Shown: positions 1 through 9,535, numbered from the stretch's first letter. The stretch: DNA of 64,000 nucleotides from Sva-07 sp963698435 (GCA_963698435.1 CAVOQV010000005.1:124001-188000), one strand, 5' to 3'. The notes: generated from the letters alone by a model not told the origin. Translations and numbers: made by a program.

Positions 1-1032
1 GGCCTGGATCACGTAGAAGTCCGCCTCACGGGCCAACCGCTGCGCGGGATGCGAGAGATCCATGCCGCGACCGCCGACCGCAGCGAGCAGCGCTGTCGTC
101 GAGCGACGAGCAAGATCGAGGCACGCAGCGCGATGGTCGCTCGCCTCCGCGACGACATCGTCACCACGGGCCAGCGCGTCGACCAGACCGTCGTCGTCGT
201 CCCAGCGCGCGCGGAGTTCTTCGGCCAATGCGTCCGCAGCTGCTGCGGCCACGTCATCGTGTTCATCGCCGAGGAGACGGCGCGCCCGATCGGCCACGCC
301 GAGCACCGCCGGTTGACCGAGCGATGCATGACGTCGGTCGGCTCGTCGCCACGAGTCGGCTGGTTCGACGGCGATCACCTGATCGTCCGACACGATGCAG
401 CCATCGAAGCGCATCGCGACGGTCGAGGTGGCGCCGAACACGGGGAGCGCGAGCGCGGTCGCCGAGACGCCCTGCGGCGATTCGCCGGGCAACAGTGCCC
501 ACACCAACTCGCCCTCGTCGGACTCGGCGGCGACGGAGAACCGGTCGGCGAGACCCCACGACGTCGCCCACGGGGCGCGCCCGTCGAGCCTCCAACCGCC
601 GTCGAGCCGCGTCGCCGAGATCGCCGGAGGTCCGTCGCGCCGAACGTGCGCGAATGCTGTTCCGGCGAGGGTGCGGCCCGCACACAGTTCGGCGAGGTGC
701 GCCTCGACGAGCGCGTCGTTGGGTGACGAGCGCAGCGCTCGCACGACGCCGTGATGCTGTACCCAGACGAAGAAGGTCGCGCCACATCCCGAGCCGATGG
801 TGGCCATGACGCGCCGAGCCGAACGTGTGTCGAGATCGAGCCCGCCGTGCGATGCGGGGCCCGCCAGTCCGAACAGCCCAGCCGCGGCGAGCGCTGCCAG
901 GTTCCGGCCAGGGATGTGGTCGGACCGGTCGACCTCCTGGGCGGTCGGCGACAGCACGTCGTCGGCGAGTTGCCCGGCGAGAGCGATGGCATCGCTCGGG
1001 GCGGGGCTCAGCTCGGATGATGACGACGCCAC
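1..1032 (-). CDS. Acyl-CoA dehydrogenase family protein, 3' end cut by window
   Basis: Reading the minus strand from a GTG at 1032 gives 344 residues that are still open at base 1, so the C-terminus is missing. The protein has an acyl-CoA dehydrogenase layout: a helical N-terminal domain, then a middle beta domain with segments such as GTAFAHVRRDGPP and GGWRLDGRAPWATSWG that normally pack around the flavin, then a helical region rich in Ala and Asp. The family oxidises acyl-CoA thioesters with FAD; the substrate cannot be told here. The start is the only good one, with a GCGGAG-type ribosome site just upstream. It is divergent from the pirin gene. Longer open frames on both strands across this gene are out-of-phase shadows. 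Confidence 0.75.
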   Translation of the reverse strand, partial: MASSSSELSPAPSDAIALAGQLADDVLSPTAQEVDRSDHIPGRNLAALAAAGLFGLAGPASHGGLDLDTRSARRVMATIGSGCGATFFVWVQHHGVVRALRSSPNDALVEAHLAELCAGRTLAGTAFAHVRRDGPPAISATRLDGGWRLDGRAPWATSWGLADRFSVAAESDEGELVWALLPGESPQGVSATALALPVFGATSTVAMRFDGCIVSDDQVIAVEPADSWRRADRRHASLGQPAVLGVADRARRLLGDEHDDVAAAAADALAEELRARWDDDDGLVDALARGDDVVAEASDHRAACLDLARRSTTALLAAVGGRGMDLSHPAQRLAREADFYVIQA

Positions 1033-1061
1033 CTCCGCAGTCTGACGGGCGAGCGACCGTC

Positions 1062-1097
1062 CGAGCAACGAGACGAGCAACCGGACGAGCAACCGGG
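1062..1097. repeat. 12-bp tandem repeat, three copies
   Basis: Three consecutive 12-bp units beginning CGAGCAAC (at 1062, 1074 and 1086), with a few substitutions, fill the gap between the divergent acyl-CoA dehydrogenase and pirin genes. This may be a slippage product or a set of iterated binding sites; nothing else points to a function. Confidence 0.6.
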
Positions 1098-1130
1098 AAT
1101 ATCATTGCGGCCGCAAGTGTTCTCACCGGC

Positions 1131-1847
1131 ATGGCATCGACTCCGACCATCGACATCCGACGGGCCCGCGAGCGGCCTCACACGAAGATCGGCTGGCTCG
1201 ACTCCAAGCACTCGTTCAGCTTCGGCCGGCACTACGACCCGACCAACACAGGCCACGGTCTCCTACTCGTCAACAACGACGACATCGTGCGCGGCGGCTC
1301 GGGGTTCGACACGCACCCGCACCGCGACATGGAGATCGTCACGTGGGTGCTCTCGGGCGAGTTGGAGCACAAGGACTCCGAACGAAATCGCGGCGTCCTC
1401 TACCCGGGACTCGCGCAGCGGATGTCGGCGGGCACGGGCATCTGGCACAGCGAGATGAACAACTCCCGCACCGACGACGTCCACTTCGTCCAGATGTGGG
1501 TGCCGCCGGACACCGAATCGATCGACCCTGGCTACGAACAGTTGGACATCAACGCGGAGCTCGACCGAGGAGGCCTGGTGCCGATCGCATCGGGCAAGGG
1601 CCACGACGCAGCGATCTCGATCCGCCAGCGTGGCGCCGTGCTGTGGGGCGGACGCCTCCGAGCCGGCGAGGCGGTGAGCGTCCCCGACGATCGCCACGTC
1701 CACGTGTTCGTTCCTCGAGGATCTGCGCAGCTCGACGGAGCGGGAGCACTGTCGACCGGCGACGCCGTCCGGCTCACCGGAGCGGGTTCAGCGACCCTCA
1801 CGGCCGGCCCCGACGGCGCCGAGGTGCTGATCTGGGCGACCGCGTGA
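1131..1847 (+). CDS. Pirin family protein (cupin, quercetinase-like)
   Basis: 238 residues from ATG 1131. The frame is open further upstream, but that part is arginine-rich and unlike the family. It starts in the pirin manner (IDIRRARERPHTKIGWLDSKHSFSFGRHYDP) and has the metal-binding N-terminal cupin with HPHRDMEIVTW and, about 45 residues on, GIWHSEMN. These supply the three His and one Glu that bind iron in pirins. A second cupin lies in the C-terminal half (GAVLWGGRLRAGE onward). Bacterial relatives include quercetin 2,3-dioxygenase YhhW, but most pirins have no assigned substrate. The protein is cytosolic. The next gene begins 12 bp after the stop, so the two may be co-transcribed. Confidence 0.9.
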   Translation: MASTPTIDIRRARERPHTKIGWLDSKHSFSFGRHYDPTNTGHGLLLVNNDDIVRGGSGFDTHPHRDMEIVTWVLSGELEHKDSERNRGVLYPGLAQRMSAGTGIWHSEMNNSRTDDVHFVQMWVPPDTESIDPGYEQLDINAELDRGGLVPIASGKGHDAAISIRQRGAVLWGGRLRAGEAVSVPDDRHVHVFVPRGSAQLDGAGALSTGDAVRLTGAGSATLTAGPDGAEVLIWATA

Positions 1848-1859
1848 CATCCTGAACGC

Positions 1860-2444
1860 ATGGCCATGACGGAGCCCGACCGCACCCGGTTCGAGGAGTT
1901 CTCGGCCCTGGCGCGCTCGCGGCGTACGTCGATGATCGTCGACCAGACCCGCGACGTGCCACTCGATGCAATCGCCGAACTGTGCGGGCTCGCAACGTGG
2001 GCACCGAATCACAAGAAGACGTGGCCATGGCGCTTCGCCGTGTTCACGGGTGACGGCCGCGCTCGACTCGGCGACACGATGGCCGACGAGATGGAACGCG
2101 TCGGCTTCGGCGACGAGACGAAGCGGGCCAAGACCCGGACGAAGTATCTGCGAACCCCTGCCACGCTGGTGGTCGGCTGCGCACCGCACGACGACGAGAT
2201 GCTGCACGACGAGAACCGTGATGCGGTGGCTGCCGGCATCCAGAACCTGCTGCTCGGCGCCACAACGCTCGGCCTCGCCAGCTTCTGGTCGACCCCCGCG
2301 CTCGCCCGGCCACCCGCCGTCCTGGACCTGTGCGAGTTCGAGCCCGACGATCGCATCGTCGGTGTGATCTACCTCGGCTGGGCCGCCCAGGACTGCCCTG
2401 CCCCCGAACGTCCGCAACTCCCGATCACCCACGTCTCCGAGTAG
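1860..2444 (+). CDS. Nitroreductase family protein
   Basis: 194 residues. The N-terminal RSRRTSMIV segment and the ATWAPNHKKTWPWRFAVF stretch match the FMN-contacting parts of the nitroreductase fold (normally R-R-S-x-R and A-P-S-x-x-N-x-Q-P). NRDAVAAGIQNLLLGATTLGLASFWST is the conserved helix followed by the glycine-rich turn. Such enzymes are FMN-dependent NAD(P)H oxidoreductases; the short form here resembles the YdjA-like group. It follows pirin with a 12-bp gap on the same strand. The substrate is not predictable. Confidence 0.85.
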   Translation: MAMTEPDRTRFEEFSALARSRRTSMIVDQTRDVPLDAIAELCGLATWAPNHKKTWPWRFAVFTGDGRARLGDTMADEMERVGFGDETKRAKTRTKYLRTPATLVVGCAPHDDEMLHDENRDAVAAGIQNLLLGATTLGLASFWSTPALARPPAVLDLCEFEPDDRIVGVIYLGWAAQDCPAPERPQLPITHVSE

Positions 2445-2485
2445 CGGTTTTCGCCGAGCGGGCCCCGTGCGGCGACAATGAGGAA

Positions 2486-3094
2486 GTGAGCACGCAGCAG
2501 ACGATCGTGACACTCGACGTCGAGGGCGTGCTCGTTCCCGAGATCTGGATCGCGGTCGCCGAACGCACCGGCATCGAGGGCCTGCGCCGCACGACCCGCG
2601 ACGAACCCGACTATGACGTGCTGATGCGGTACCGTCTCGACCTGCTCGACCAGCACGGGCTCACGATGTCGCTGATCGACGACGTGATCGCGGGGCTCGA
2701 ACCGCTCGACGGCGCTCGCCCCTTCCTCGACGAACTCCGCACCGAGACACAGGTGATCCTGCTGTCGGACACGTTCGAGCAGTTCGCCCGACCGCTGATG
2801 CACCAACTCGGCTGGCCGACGGTGCTGTGCCATCGCCTCGTCGTCGCCGACGACCGCATCGTCGATTACCAGCTGCGCCAACCGAACCAGAAGCAGCACG
2901 CCGTCGAGGCGCTGCGGACACTGAACTACCGGGTGATCGCCGCCGGCGACAGCTACAACGACACCACCATGCTCGGCGCCGCTGACGTCGGCTTCCTGTT
3001 CCATGCGCCGGCGAACGTGATCGCCGAGTTCCCCCAGTTCCCGGCGCTCGACACCTACGACGACCTCCGCGCCGCCATCGGCGACCACCTGTAG
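2486..3094 (+). CDS. thrH: ThrH-like phosphoserine/homoserine phosphotransferase
   Basis: 202 residues from GTG 2486, preceded by AGGAA. The N-terminus TLDVEGVLVPEIWIAVAERTGI is the ThrH form of HAD motif I, where the usual DxD is replaced by D-x-E. Motif II is the serine in LLSDTFEQF and motif III/IV is GDSYNDTTML. Length fits ThrH (about 205). In Pseudomonas ThrH is a phosphoserine phosphatase that can also transfer the phosphate to homoserine. Assignment of that dual activity here is by family only. It stands alone between the nitroreductase and the ATPase, on the same strand. Confidence 0.85.
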   Translation: MSTQQTIVTLDVEGVLVPEIWIAVAERTGIEGLRRTTRDEPDYDVLMRYRLDLLDQHGLTMSLIDDVIAGLEPLDGARPFLDELRTETQVILLSDTFEQFARPLMHQLGWPTVLCHRLVVADDRIVDYQLRQPNQKQHAVEALRTLNYRVIAAGDSYNDTTMLGAADVGFLFHAPANVIAEFPQFPALDTYDDLRAAIGDHL

Positions 3095-3157
3095 ACCGAC
3101 TCGACCGAGGGCACGAAGGCCCTGGTTCGGGCGGACGCCGCGCGAGAGATTGGAGTC

Positions 3158-5773
3158 GTGCCGCGCGATACCGAACGGCTCGGACTGACGACGGCCGAGG
3201 CCACGCAACGACTCGCCGAGTCCGGCTCGAACGAACTGCCCGAGGCGACCGGGACACCGGTGTGGAAGCGGTTGCTCGACCAGCTCACCCACTTCTTCGC
3301 GGCCATGCTGTGGGCGGCGGGCATCCTGGCCATCATCGGCGGGTTGCCCGAACTGGGGGTGGCGATCTTCGTGGTGATCGTCGTCAACGGACTGTTCGCG
3401 TTCGCACAGGAGTACCGCGCCGAGCAGGCAGCCCAGAAGCTCCGCGACCTCCTCCCCCGCAAGGTGACCGTCGTCCGCGATCGATCGCCGCTGGTGATCG
3501 ACGCTGCCGATCTCGTCCCCGACGACCTCGTCGTGCTCGGCGACGGTGACCGGGTGGCAGCGGACATGCACTGCCTGGAGAGCCACGGCCTGCTCGTGGA
3601 CACCTCGACGCTCACCGGCGAGAGCGTGCCCGAATCGGTCGGCGCGGGCGACCCGTTGCGCGCCGGGACGTTCGTCGTCGAGGGCGAGGGCCACGCGCTG
3701 GTGACCGCAACGGGTGCGGGCACCGAGTTTGCTCGCATCGCCGTGTTGACCCAAGGGACCGTCCGGCCCGACACGCCGCTGACGAGAGAGCTGCGCCGGC
3801 TCGTGCGCACGGTGGCGGCGATCGCCGTCGGGGCGGGCGCCGGGTTCTTCGTGCTCACGCTGCTGCTCGACACGCCACCCTCGGACGGATTCCTCTTCGC
3901 GATCGGCATCACCGTGGCGCTCGTTCCGGAGGGACTGCTGCCGACGGTCACCCTGTCGTTGGCGATCGGCGCCCAGCAGATGGCAGCCGAACACGCCCTC
4001 GTCCGACGGCTCGAGTCGGTCGAGACGCTCGGGTCCACCACCTTCATCTGCACCGACAAGACCGGCACGCTCACGCAGAACCGGATGCGCATCGTCGACG
4101 TGTGGACGCCGAGCGGGAGCGTCGTGCGCAGCGGCGTCGGCTACGAGCCCGCCGGCGACATCGTGCCCGCCGGCGACATCGTGCCCGCCGACACCGGGCT
4201 CCTCGCGCGTGTGACGACGGCTGCACTCGTGGCACGCGGTTGCTCACGGGGCCGGGCGGCGCAAGCCGATGACGGTACGTGGACGGCTCGCGGCGACCCG
4301 ATGGAGGCGGCGATCGACTCGCTGGCAACGCAGCTCGCCGGCGAGACCATCCCCGACGACCCTGCGGTGCTGGCACGCTTCGCCTTCGATCCGCGACGGC
4401 GGCGCTCGTCGGTGGTCACCGCCGACCAGGTGTTGGTGAAGGGAGCGCCCGATGCGGTGGTCGAGCGGTGCCGGCTCGACGCGACCGAGCGCGCCATCGT
4501 CGATGACACCCTGCATCGTCTGTCCGGGCGGGGCCTGCGGGTGCTGGCGGTGGCGTCTGGACCAACGCCCCGACCCACCCCGGTCACGGCCGACGAGGCC
4601 GAGCGCGACCTGGAGCTGCTCGGATTGCTCGGGTTCGAGGACCCACCCCGCCCGGAAGCACGCGATGCGCTGGCTGCGTGCCGGACTGCGGGCATCCGGG
4701 TTGCGATGATCACCGGCGACCAGCGCGCGGACTGCGGCGGCGATCGCCGACGAGACGGGCCTGCGACCACGGACGGCCTCGTGCTGACCGGAGCCGAGCT
4801 TCCCGACGATGAACAGATGCTGGCGTCGCTCGTCGATCGTGACGGTGTCGTGATCGCACGCGTCACGCCGGAGGACAAGCTGCGCATCGCTCGGGCGCTT
4901 CGATCGCGCGGGCACGTCATCGCGATGACCGGCGACGGCGTCAACGACGGGCCGGCGCTGAGAGAGGCCGACATCGGGATCGCGATGGGCGCATCGGGCA
5001 GCGACGTCGCCCGTGAGGCGGCCGATCTGGTGCTGCTCGACGACAACTTCGCCACGATCGTCGCCGCGGTCGAGCAGGGTCGGGCGACGTTCGCGAACGC
5101 TCGACGGTTCCTGACGTACCACCTCACCGACAACGTCGCCGAGCTGACCCCGTTCGCGATCTGGGCACTGTCGGGCGGCCGCTTCCCGCTCGCCCTCGGC
5201 GTGCTGCAGGTGTTGGCGCTCGACATCGGCACCGACACGCTGTCGGCGGCCGCACTCGGCGCCGAACCGGCCGGCCCGCACGTGATGCGGCAACCACCGG
5301 CGTCCGGGCGGCTCCTGAACCGCACCGTCGCCCAGCGGGCGTTCGGCGTCCTCGGGCCGACCGAAGCGTTGTTCGAGATGACCGCCTTCGTGGTCGCTCT
5401 GTGGGTCGCCGGTTGGCGCATCGGTGACACGTTCCCGACCGGTGCACCGCTGTCTGCCGCATCCGGCGCTGCGTTCTTGACGGTGGTGGTCGCCCAGTCG
5501 GCCAACGCGTTCGCGTGTCGCAGCGTCCAACGGCCGGCCTGGGGGCTCGGTTGGTCCACGAACCGGTTCCTGCTCACCGCGGTGGCGATCGAGCTCGCGT
5601 TCGCCGTGGCGGTGATCGCCATCCCCGCAGCGGCCGACCTCCTCGATCAAGGTTGGCCGCCCGCCGCGACCTGGATTGTGATCGCGGCCTCCGCTCCCGG
5701 GGTCGTACTCGTCGACGCCGCATGGAAGCGTGCGGTGTTCGGACCGTCGAGCCAACGTCTCCGCACCGCTTGA
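3158..5773 (+). CDS. P2-type cation-transporting ATPase, with a local compensated frame shift
   Basis: 871 residues from GTG 3158. Order of parts: cation-ATPase N-terminal domain (GLTTAEATQRLAESGSNELP), M1-M2, actuator domain with TLTGES, M4 with ALVPEGLLPTVTLSLAIG (PEGL, typical of Ca/Na,K-type pumps), phosphorylation site CTDKTGTLTQN near residue 300, KGAPDAV in the nucleotide domain, TGDGVNDGPAL, then the M5-M10 helices. The transported ion is uncertain (Ca2+, Na+/K+ or Mg2+ are all possible). Residues about 523-537 (4724-4768) read as RADCGGDRRRDGPAT, whereas the next frame over the same bases reads ARTAAAIADETGLRP, the expected family sequence after the conserved ITGD. So a pair of opposite indels appears to shift and then restore the frame. 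A 15-bp duplication encoding PAGDIV lies at 4150-4190. Confidence 0.88.
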   Translation: MPRDTERLGLTTAEATQRLAESGSNELPEATGTPVWKRLLDQLTHFFAAMLWAAGILAIIGGLPELGVAIFVVIVVNGLFAFAQEYRAEQAAQKLRDLLPRKVTVVRDRSPLVIDAADLVPDDLVVLGDGDRVAADMHCLESHGLLVDTSTLTGESVPESVGAGDPLRAGTFVVEGEGHALVTATGAGTEFARIAVLTQGTVRPDTPLTRELRRLVRTVAAIAVGAGAGFFVLTLLLDTPPSDGFLFAIGITVALVPEGLLPTVTLSLAIGAQQMAAEHALVRRLESVETLGSTTFICTDKTGTLTQNRMRIVDVWTPSGSVVRSGVGYEPAGDIVPAGDIVPADTGLLARVTTAALVARGCSRGRAAQADDGTWTARGDPMEAAIDSLATQLAGETIPDDPAVLARFAFDPRRRRSSVVTADQVLVKGAPDAVVERCRLDATERAIVDDTLHRLSGRGLRVLAVASGPTPRPTPVTADEAERDLELLGLLGFEDPPRPEARDALAACRTAGIRVAMITGDQRADCGGDRRRDGPATTDGLVLTGAELPDDEQMLASLVDRDGVVIARVTPEDKLRIARALRSRGHVIAMTGDGVNDGPALREADIGIAMGASGSDVAREAADLVLLDDNFATIVAAVEQGRATFANARRFLTYHLTDNVAELTPFAIWALSGGRFPLALGVLQVLALDIGTDTLSAAALGAEPAGPHVMRQPPASGRLLNRTVAQRAFGVLGPTEALFEMTAFVVALWVAGWRIGDTFPTGAPLSAASGAAFLTVVVAQSANAFACRSVQRPAWGLGWSTNRFLLTAVAIELAFAVAVIAIPAAADLLDQGWPPAATWIVIAASAPGVVLVDAAWKRAVFGPSSQRLRTA

Positions 5774-5788
5774 TGACACGCTGGTGCG

Positions 5789-7193
5789 TCAGGTCGACGA
5801 GCGCTCGTATCGCTCGACGCCGCGGAGCACCACCGGGAGGATCAAGCCGACCAGCACCGAGCGCGCTGCCGCTGACGAAGATCGCCGAACGGACCCCGTA
5901 CTGGTTGGCGAGCAGGCCTCCGACCAGCGCACCGAAGGGCATGCCCAGGTACACGAGGAACCGGTAGCTGGCTCCGACGCGACCGAGCATCTCGTCGGGG
6001 ATCAACCGTTGACGCAGAGCGAGGGTCAGCACGTTCCACACCATCACCGAGCCGAGGGACACCGCGGACAGCGCCCCGACCAGGAAGGGCGACGACGTCA
6101 ACGCCATCAACCACGTGGATGCGCCGGATCCGATCACCGCGATCGGCAACGTTCGCCGGAGCGGGAAGCGCGTGAACCGTGGGGCGACCAACGACCCGGC
6201 GATGCCACCGAGCGCACCTGGCACGAGCAACAGGCCGTACCCGAAGTCCGACAGCTCGAGGGTGTCGGTGGCGAAGATGACGAACACCGCGTTGCCGATG
6301 AACGACGCCGTGCCGAGCGCCGTCGACACCAACGCAAGCGTGCGGAGCAGACGGTAGTTCCACAGCCACCGGACACCCTCGGCGAGACTTGCCCTCATCG
6401 ACGGTCGCGCCTGCGAGACGGGTGCGGCCGTCGCCGGACGGTAGCTCCCACTCATCAATCCCATGACGAGAGCCGCTCCGGCGAAGGTCATTGCGTCGAC
6501 ACCGAACGGCGCCGCGATCGCAAGACCGAACAGCAGCCCCCCGAGCGGCGGGCCGACGAGATCGTTCATCGCCAGCTCGGTCGATCCGAGCCGGCCGACG
6601 GCGCGTTCGAGGTCTGGACCGGCGACCGTCGACGGCACCATCGCCATGCTGGAGCTGTCCACCACGGCCTCGGCCGAGGCGAGCAGCACCGCGACGACGT
6701 AGATGACGATGATCGAGGCCTGGTCGGCGACGATCGCAGCGACGAGCACCACCATCACCGCCGCACGCGCGATGTCGAGGCGCACTCGCAGTCGACGCCG
6801 GTCGAACCGATCGGCCCATGCGCCTCCGGGCAGGATGAAGAACAGCCAGGGAAGTCGCTGCGCGACCGTGACGCCCGCGATCAAACGAGGATCGGACGTC
6901 ACCGACGTGGCGAGCAGCGGCATCGCCACCAGACGAAGGCCGTCTCCCAGGTTCGACAGCGCTGTTGCTGCCCACAGCAGCCGGAAGTTGCGTGGCAGCG
7001 GCGTCCCGAACCGGCTGCGTCCCCGAGCGGGAACCGCTGCCGCCCCGCGTTCGGCCGCTCGGACCATCGCCGCGGAAGGTCGTTCGAACTCGCCCGTGTC
7101 GACGCCCAGCGCTTCGAGCGCCTGGTCGATTTCATCGAGCGGGGTCGTCGGGTTCGCCGAGAGGTCACCTCCGACGGGACTCGGGTCGGTCAC
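5789..7193 (-). CDS. MFS transporter, frame break near the 3' end
   Basis: Starts at GTG 7193, whose bases overlap the mutase stop (GTGA), so translation is coupled. After a 60-residue cytosolic lead the protein shows MFS helices and the loop GGAWADRFDRRRLRVRLD (G-x-x-x-D-R-x-x-R-R motif A), typical of drug exporters of about 420-470 residues. The original frame passes ANQYGVRSAIFVSGSALGA at about 5860 and then runs on for about 100 arginine-rich residues antisense to the ATPase. The neighbouring frame instead gives VLVGLILPVVLRGVERYERS and a TGA at 5789-5791, which is what the last helix and tail should look like. I therefore place the true end at 5789 and infer a one-base indel near 5855-5862. 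Substrate unknown. Confidence 0.75.
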
Positions 7194-8773
7194 GGGGTGT
7201 AGACGCCGAAGACCTCGCGCAACGCGTCGCTGATCTCTCCGAGCGTTGCGTCGGCGCGTAGCGCGTCCTTCATGCTGTAGAGCAGGTTGTCGGTTCCCTG
7301 GGCGGTGGCCTTCACAGCGGCGAGCGCCGATTCGACCGCCGCGGTGTCTCGGTTGGCCTTGTACGCCGCGAGGCGGGCGATCTGGTTTCCCTCCAGCTCC
7401 GGATCGATCGGGAACACCTTCGGTTCGGGCTCGTCGTCCATCGAGAACTTGTTGACCCCGACGATCACCCGCTCGTCGTCGTCGATCGACTTCGTGTACT
7501 CGTAGGCGGCTTGTTCGATCTCGTCCATCTGGAAGCCGGACTCGATCGCCGTCACGGCGCCGCCCATCTCGTCGATCCGCTCGATGTACTCCCACGCGAG
7601 TCGTTCGACCTCGTCGGTCAGCGACTCGACGAAGTACGAACCGGCCAGCGGGTCAGGCGTGTCGGCGACTCCCGACTCGTAGCCGATGATCTGCTGCGTC
7701 CGCAGGGCCATGCGTGCGGCTTCCTCGGTCGGCAGGCTGAGCGCCTCGTCGTAGCCGTTGGTGTGCAGGCTCTGGGTGCCGCCGAGCACGGAGGCCATGG
7801 CCTGCAGCGTGACGCGCATGATGTTGTTCATCGGCTGCTGCGCGGTGAGCGTCGAACCACCGGTCTGGGTGTGGAAGCGCAGCATCGACGACTTGGGGTC
7901 CTGCGCGCCGAAGCGCTCGGTCATGATCGTGTGCCACATGCGACGGCTGGCGCGGAACTTGGCGACCTCTTCGAAGAAGTTGTTGTGACCGTTCCAGAAG
8001 AAGCTCAAGCGGGGCGCGAAGTCGTCGACGTCCAGGCCGGCGTCGATCGCTGCCTGCACGTAGGCGATGGCGTTGGCGAGCGTGAACGCGATCTCCTGGA
8101 CCGCCGTCGAGCCTGCCTCGCGGATGTGGTACCCGGAGATCGAGATCGTGTTCCAGTTGGGGACGTGCTCGGAGCAGTAGGCGAAGATGTCGGTGATGAT
8201 CCGCATCGACGGCCGGGGCGGATACACGTAGGTACCTCTCGCGATGTACTCCTTGAGCAGGTCGTTCTGGATGGTGCCGCCGATCTTGTCACTCGACACC
8301 CCGTTCTCCTCGGCGACGAGTTCGTACATCAGCAGCAGGATCGCCGCGGTCGAGTTGATCGTCATCGAGGTGGTGACCTGATCGAGCGGGAGGTCGGCGA
8401 GCAGCAGCCGCATGTCCTCCATCGAGTCGATTGCCACGCCCACCTTGCCGACCTCGCCCTCGGCGCGGCCGGCGTCGGAGTCGTAGCCCATCTGGGTCGG
8501 CAGGTCGAACGCGCACGAGAGCCCGGTCTGGCCGGCGTTCAGCAGGAACTTGAACCGCTCGTTGGTGGCCTCGGCATTTCCGAACCCGGAGTACTGACGC
8601 ATCGTCCACAGACGGCCGGTGTACATCGACCCGTAGACGCCGCGGGTGTAGGGCGGCTTTCCGGGCGCCCCGAGCTTCTCGCCCGGATCCCAACCGTCGA
8701 GGTCGTTGGCGTCGTAGAGCCGCTTGATCGGGATGCCCGAGTCGGTCAGCGGCAGGTCGTTCGCGTCAGCCAT
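7190..8773 (-). CDS. Methylmalonyl-CoA mutase-type large subunit, no B12 domain
   Basis: 527 residues from ATG 8773. Longer frames upstream lack the family sequence. It carries the TIM-barrel catalytic part of acyl-CoA mutases (TMRQYSGFGNAEATNERF, AFDLPTQMGYDSD, GGTIQNDLLKEYIARGTYVYPPRPSMRI, FHTQTGGSTLTAQQPMNN, GGTQSLHTNGYDEA) and stops after it, so the cobalamin-binding domain must be a separate small subunit, not seen in this window. Tyr in RQYSGF and Arg in IARGTY correspond, from memory of the family, to the Tyr/Arg pair that marks methylmalonyl-CoA specificity rather than isobutyryl- or 2-hydroxyisobutyryl-CoA. It is coupled to the downstream MFS gene by a GTGA overlap. Confidence 0.9.
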   Translation of the reverse strand: MADANDLPLTDSGIPIKRLYDANDLDGWDPGEKLGAPGKPPYTRGVYGSMYTGRLWTMRQYSGFGNAEATNERFKFLLNAGQTGLSCAFDLPTQMGYDSDAGRAEGEVGKVGVAIDSMEDMRLLLADLPLDQVTTSMTINSTAAILLLMYELVAEENGVSSDKIGGTIQNDLLKEYIARGTYVYPPRPSMRIITDIFAYCSEHVPNWNTISISGYHIREAGSTAVQEIAFTLANAIAYVQAAIDAGLDVDDFAPRLSFFWNGHNNFFEEVAKFRASRRMWHTIMTERFGAQDPKSSMLRFHTQTGGSTLTAQQPMNNIMRVTLQAMASVLGGTQSLHTNGYDEALSLPTEEAARMALRTQQIIGYESGVADTPDPLAGSYFVESLTDEVERLAWEYIERIDEMGGAVTAIESGFQMDEIEQAAYEYTKSIDDDERVIVGVNKFSMDDEPEPKVFPIDPELEGNQIARLAAYKANRDTAAVESALAAVKATAQGTDNLLYSMKDALRADATLGEISDALREVFGVYTP

Positions 8774-8914
8774 GTCGACGATCGTATTGCAGGCCCGTAC
8801 CCGGCGCCTGATCCCATCGCCGGCACGTGTCGACGCTGCGCGATCGGTGAGGTCGATCGACATCCTGACCGCCACGCGGTACCGTCGAGCGGACACCACA
8901 TGAGGGAGTTCCCG

Positions 8915-9097
8915 ATGGCATGGTTCGAGCGATTCCGACGACGGATGAGGAACTACACGTCGGACGGCGACTACGCCGGCAGCCACGGCGCCAGAGGTGG
9001 CAGCGCCGAGCACGACACGCGCAACGCCAGGGCACAGGGTGAAGCCCTCGCGACTCGTCCGGATCGCTTCGACGGCGGAGGCGGCTTCTCGTCCTGA
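8915..9097 (+). CDS. Small hypothetical protein, 60 residues
   Basis: Begins MAWFERFRRRMRNYTSDGDY and ends GGGGFSS. A clear ribosome site GAGGGAG sits 6 bp before ATG 8915, which is the main reason to believe it. The N-terminus is basic and aromatic, the rest hydrophilic and glycine-rich; there is no signal peptide or membrane segment. It lies divergent from the mutase and convergent with RidA. No family recognised. Confidence 0.55.
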   Translation: MAWFERFRRRMRNYTSDGDYAGSHGARGGSAEHDTRNARAQGEALATRPDRFDGGGGFSS

Positions 9098-9101
9098 GTG
9101 A

Positions 9102-9482
9102 TCAGGATGCTGCGACGACGGCGATCTCCAGACGCCACTCGGGGCGTGCGAGCGCGGGGACCGTGACCAGCGTCGACGCAGCCCGGTGGCCACCGAGCGC
9201 CTCGTCGCGGGCGGCCATCACCGTCGCCAGGTCTTCGCCGACGACGACGTAGGTCGTCACCGAGACGACGTCGGCCGGCCCCATCTCCGCCTCGACGAGC
9301 ATCGCGGCCACGTTGGTCCACACGAGTGCGGCCTGGTCGGCCAACGCGTCCGGCGTCGAACCGTCCGGTGCGACCGGCACGACGCCGGAGGTGTGCAACC
9401 AGCGCGCAGCCGATTCGCTGAGTACGGCGTGTGCATAGTTCGCGGCCGGCGCAGCGATGTCGGCGGGGCGGATCTCGACCAT
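9102..9482 (-). CDS. RidA/YjgF/Rid family protein
   Basis: 126 residues. It shows the RidA layout: an N-terminal strand leading to NYAHAVLSESAARWLHTSGVVPVAPDG, a helix ADQAALVWTNVAAMLVEAEMGPADVVSVTTYVV, and the C-terminal RPEWRLEIAVVAAS, where the family has the conserved substrate-binding arginine (R-P-x-W-x-x-E-I is a subgroup variant of A-R-x-x-L-P). RidA proteins deaminate reactive enamine/imine intermediates; paralogues of the Rid1-7 groups often have unknown substrates. Its start is separated by 53 bp from the divergent aldolase gene. Confidence 0.85.
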   Translation of the reverse strand: MVEIRPADIAAPAANYAHAVLSESAARWLHTSGVVPVAPDGSTPDALADQAALVWTNVAAMLVEAEMGPADVVSVTTYVVVGEDLATVMAARDEALGGHRAASTLVTVPALARPEWRLEIAVVAAS

Positions 9483-9535
9483 CGCGTCATCGTACGGCCC
9501 GAGACAGGGCCAGCCCGCGAGAGTACGGTGGGGCC

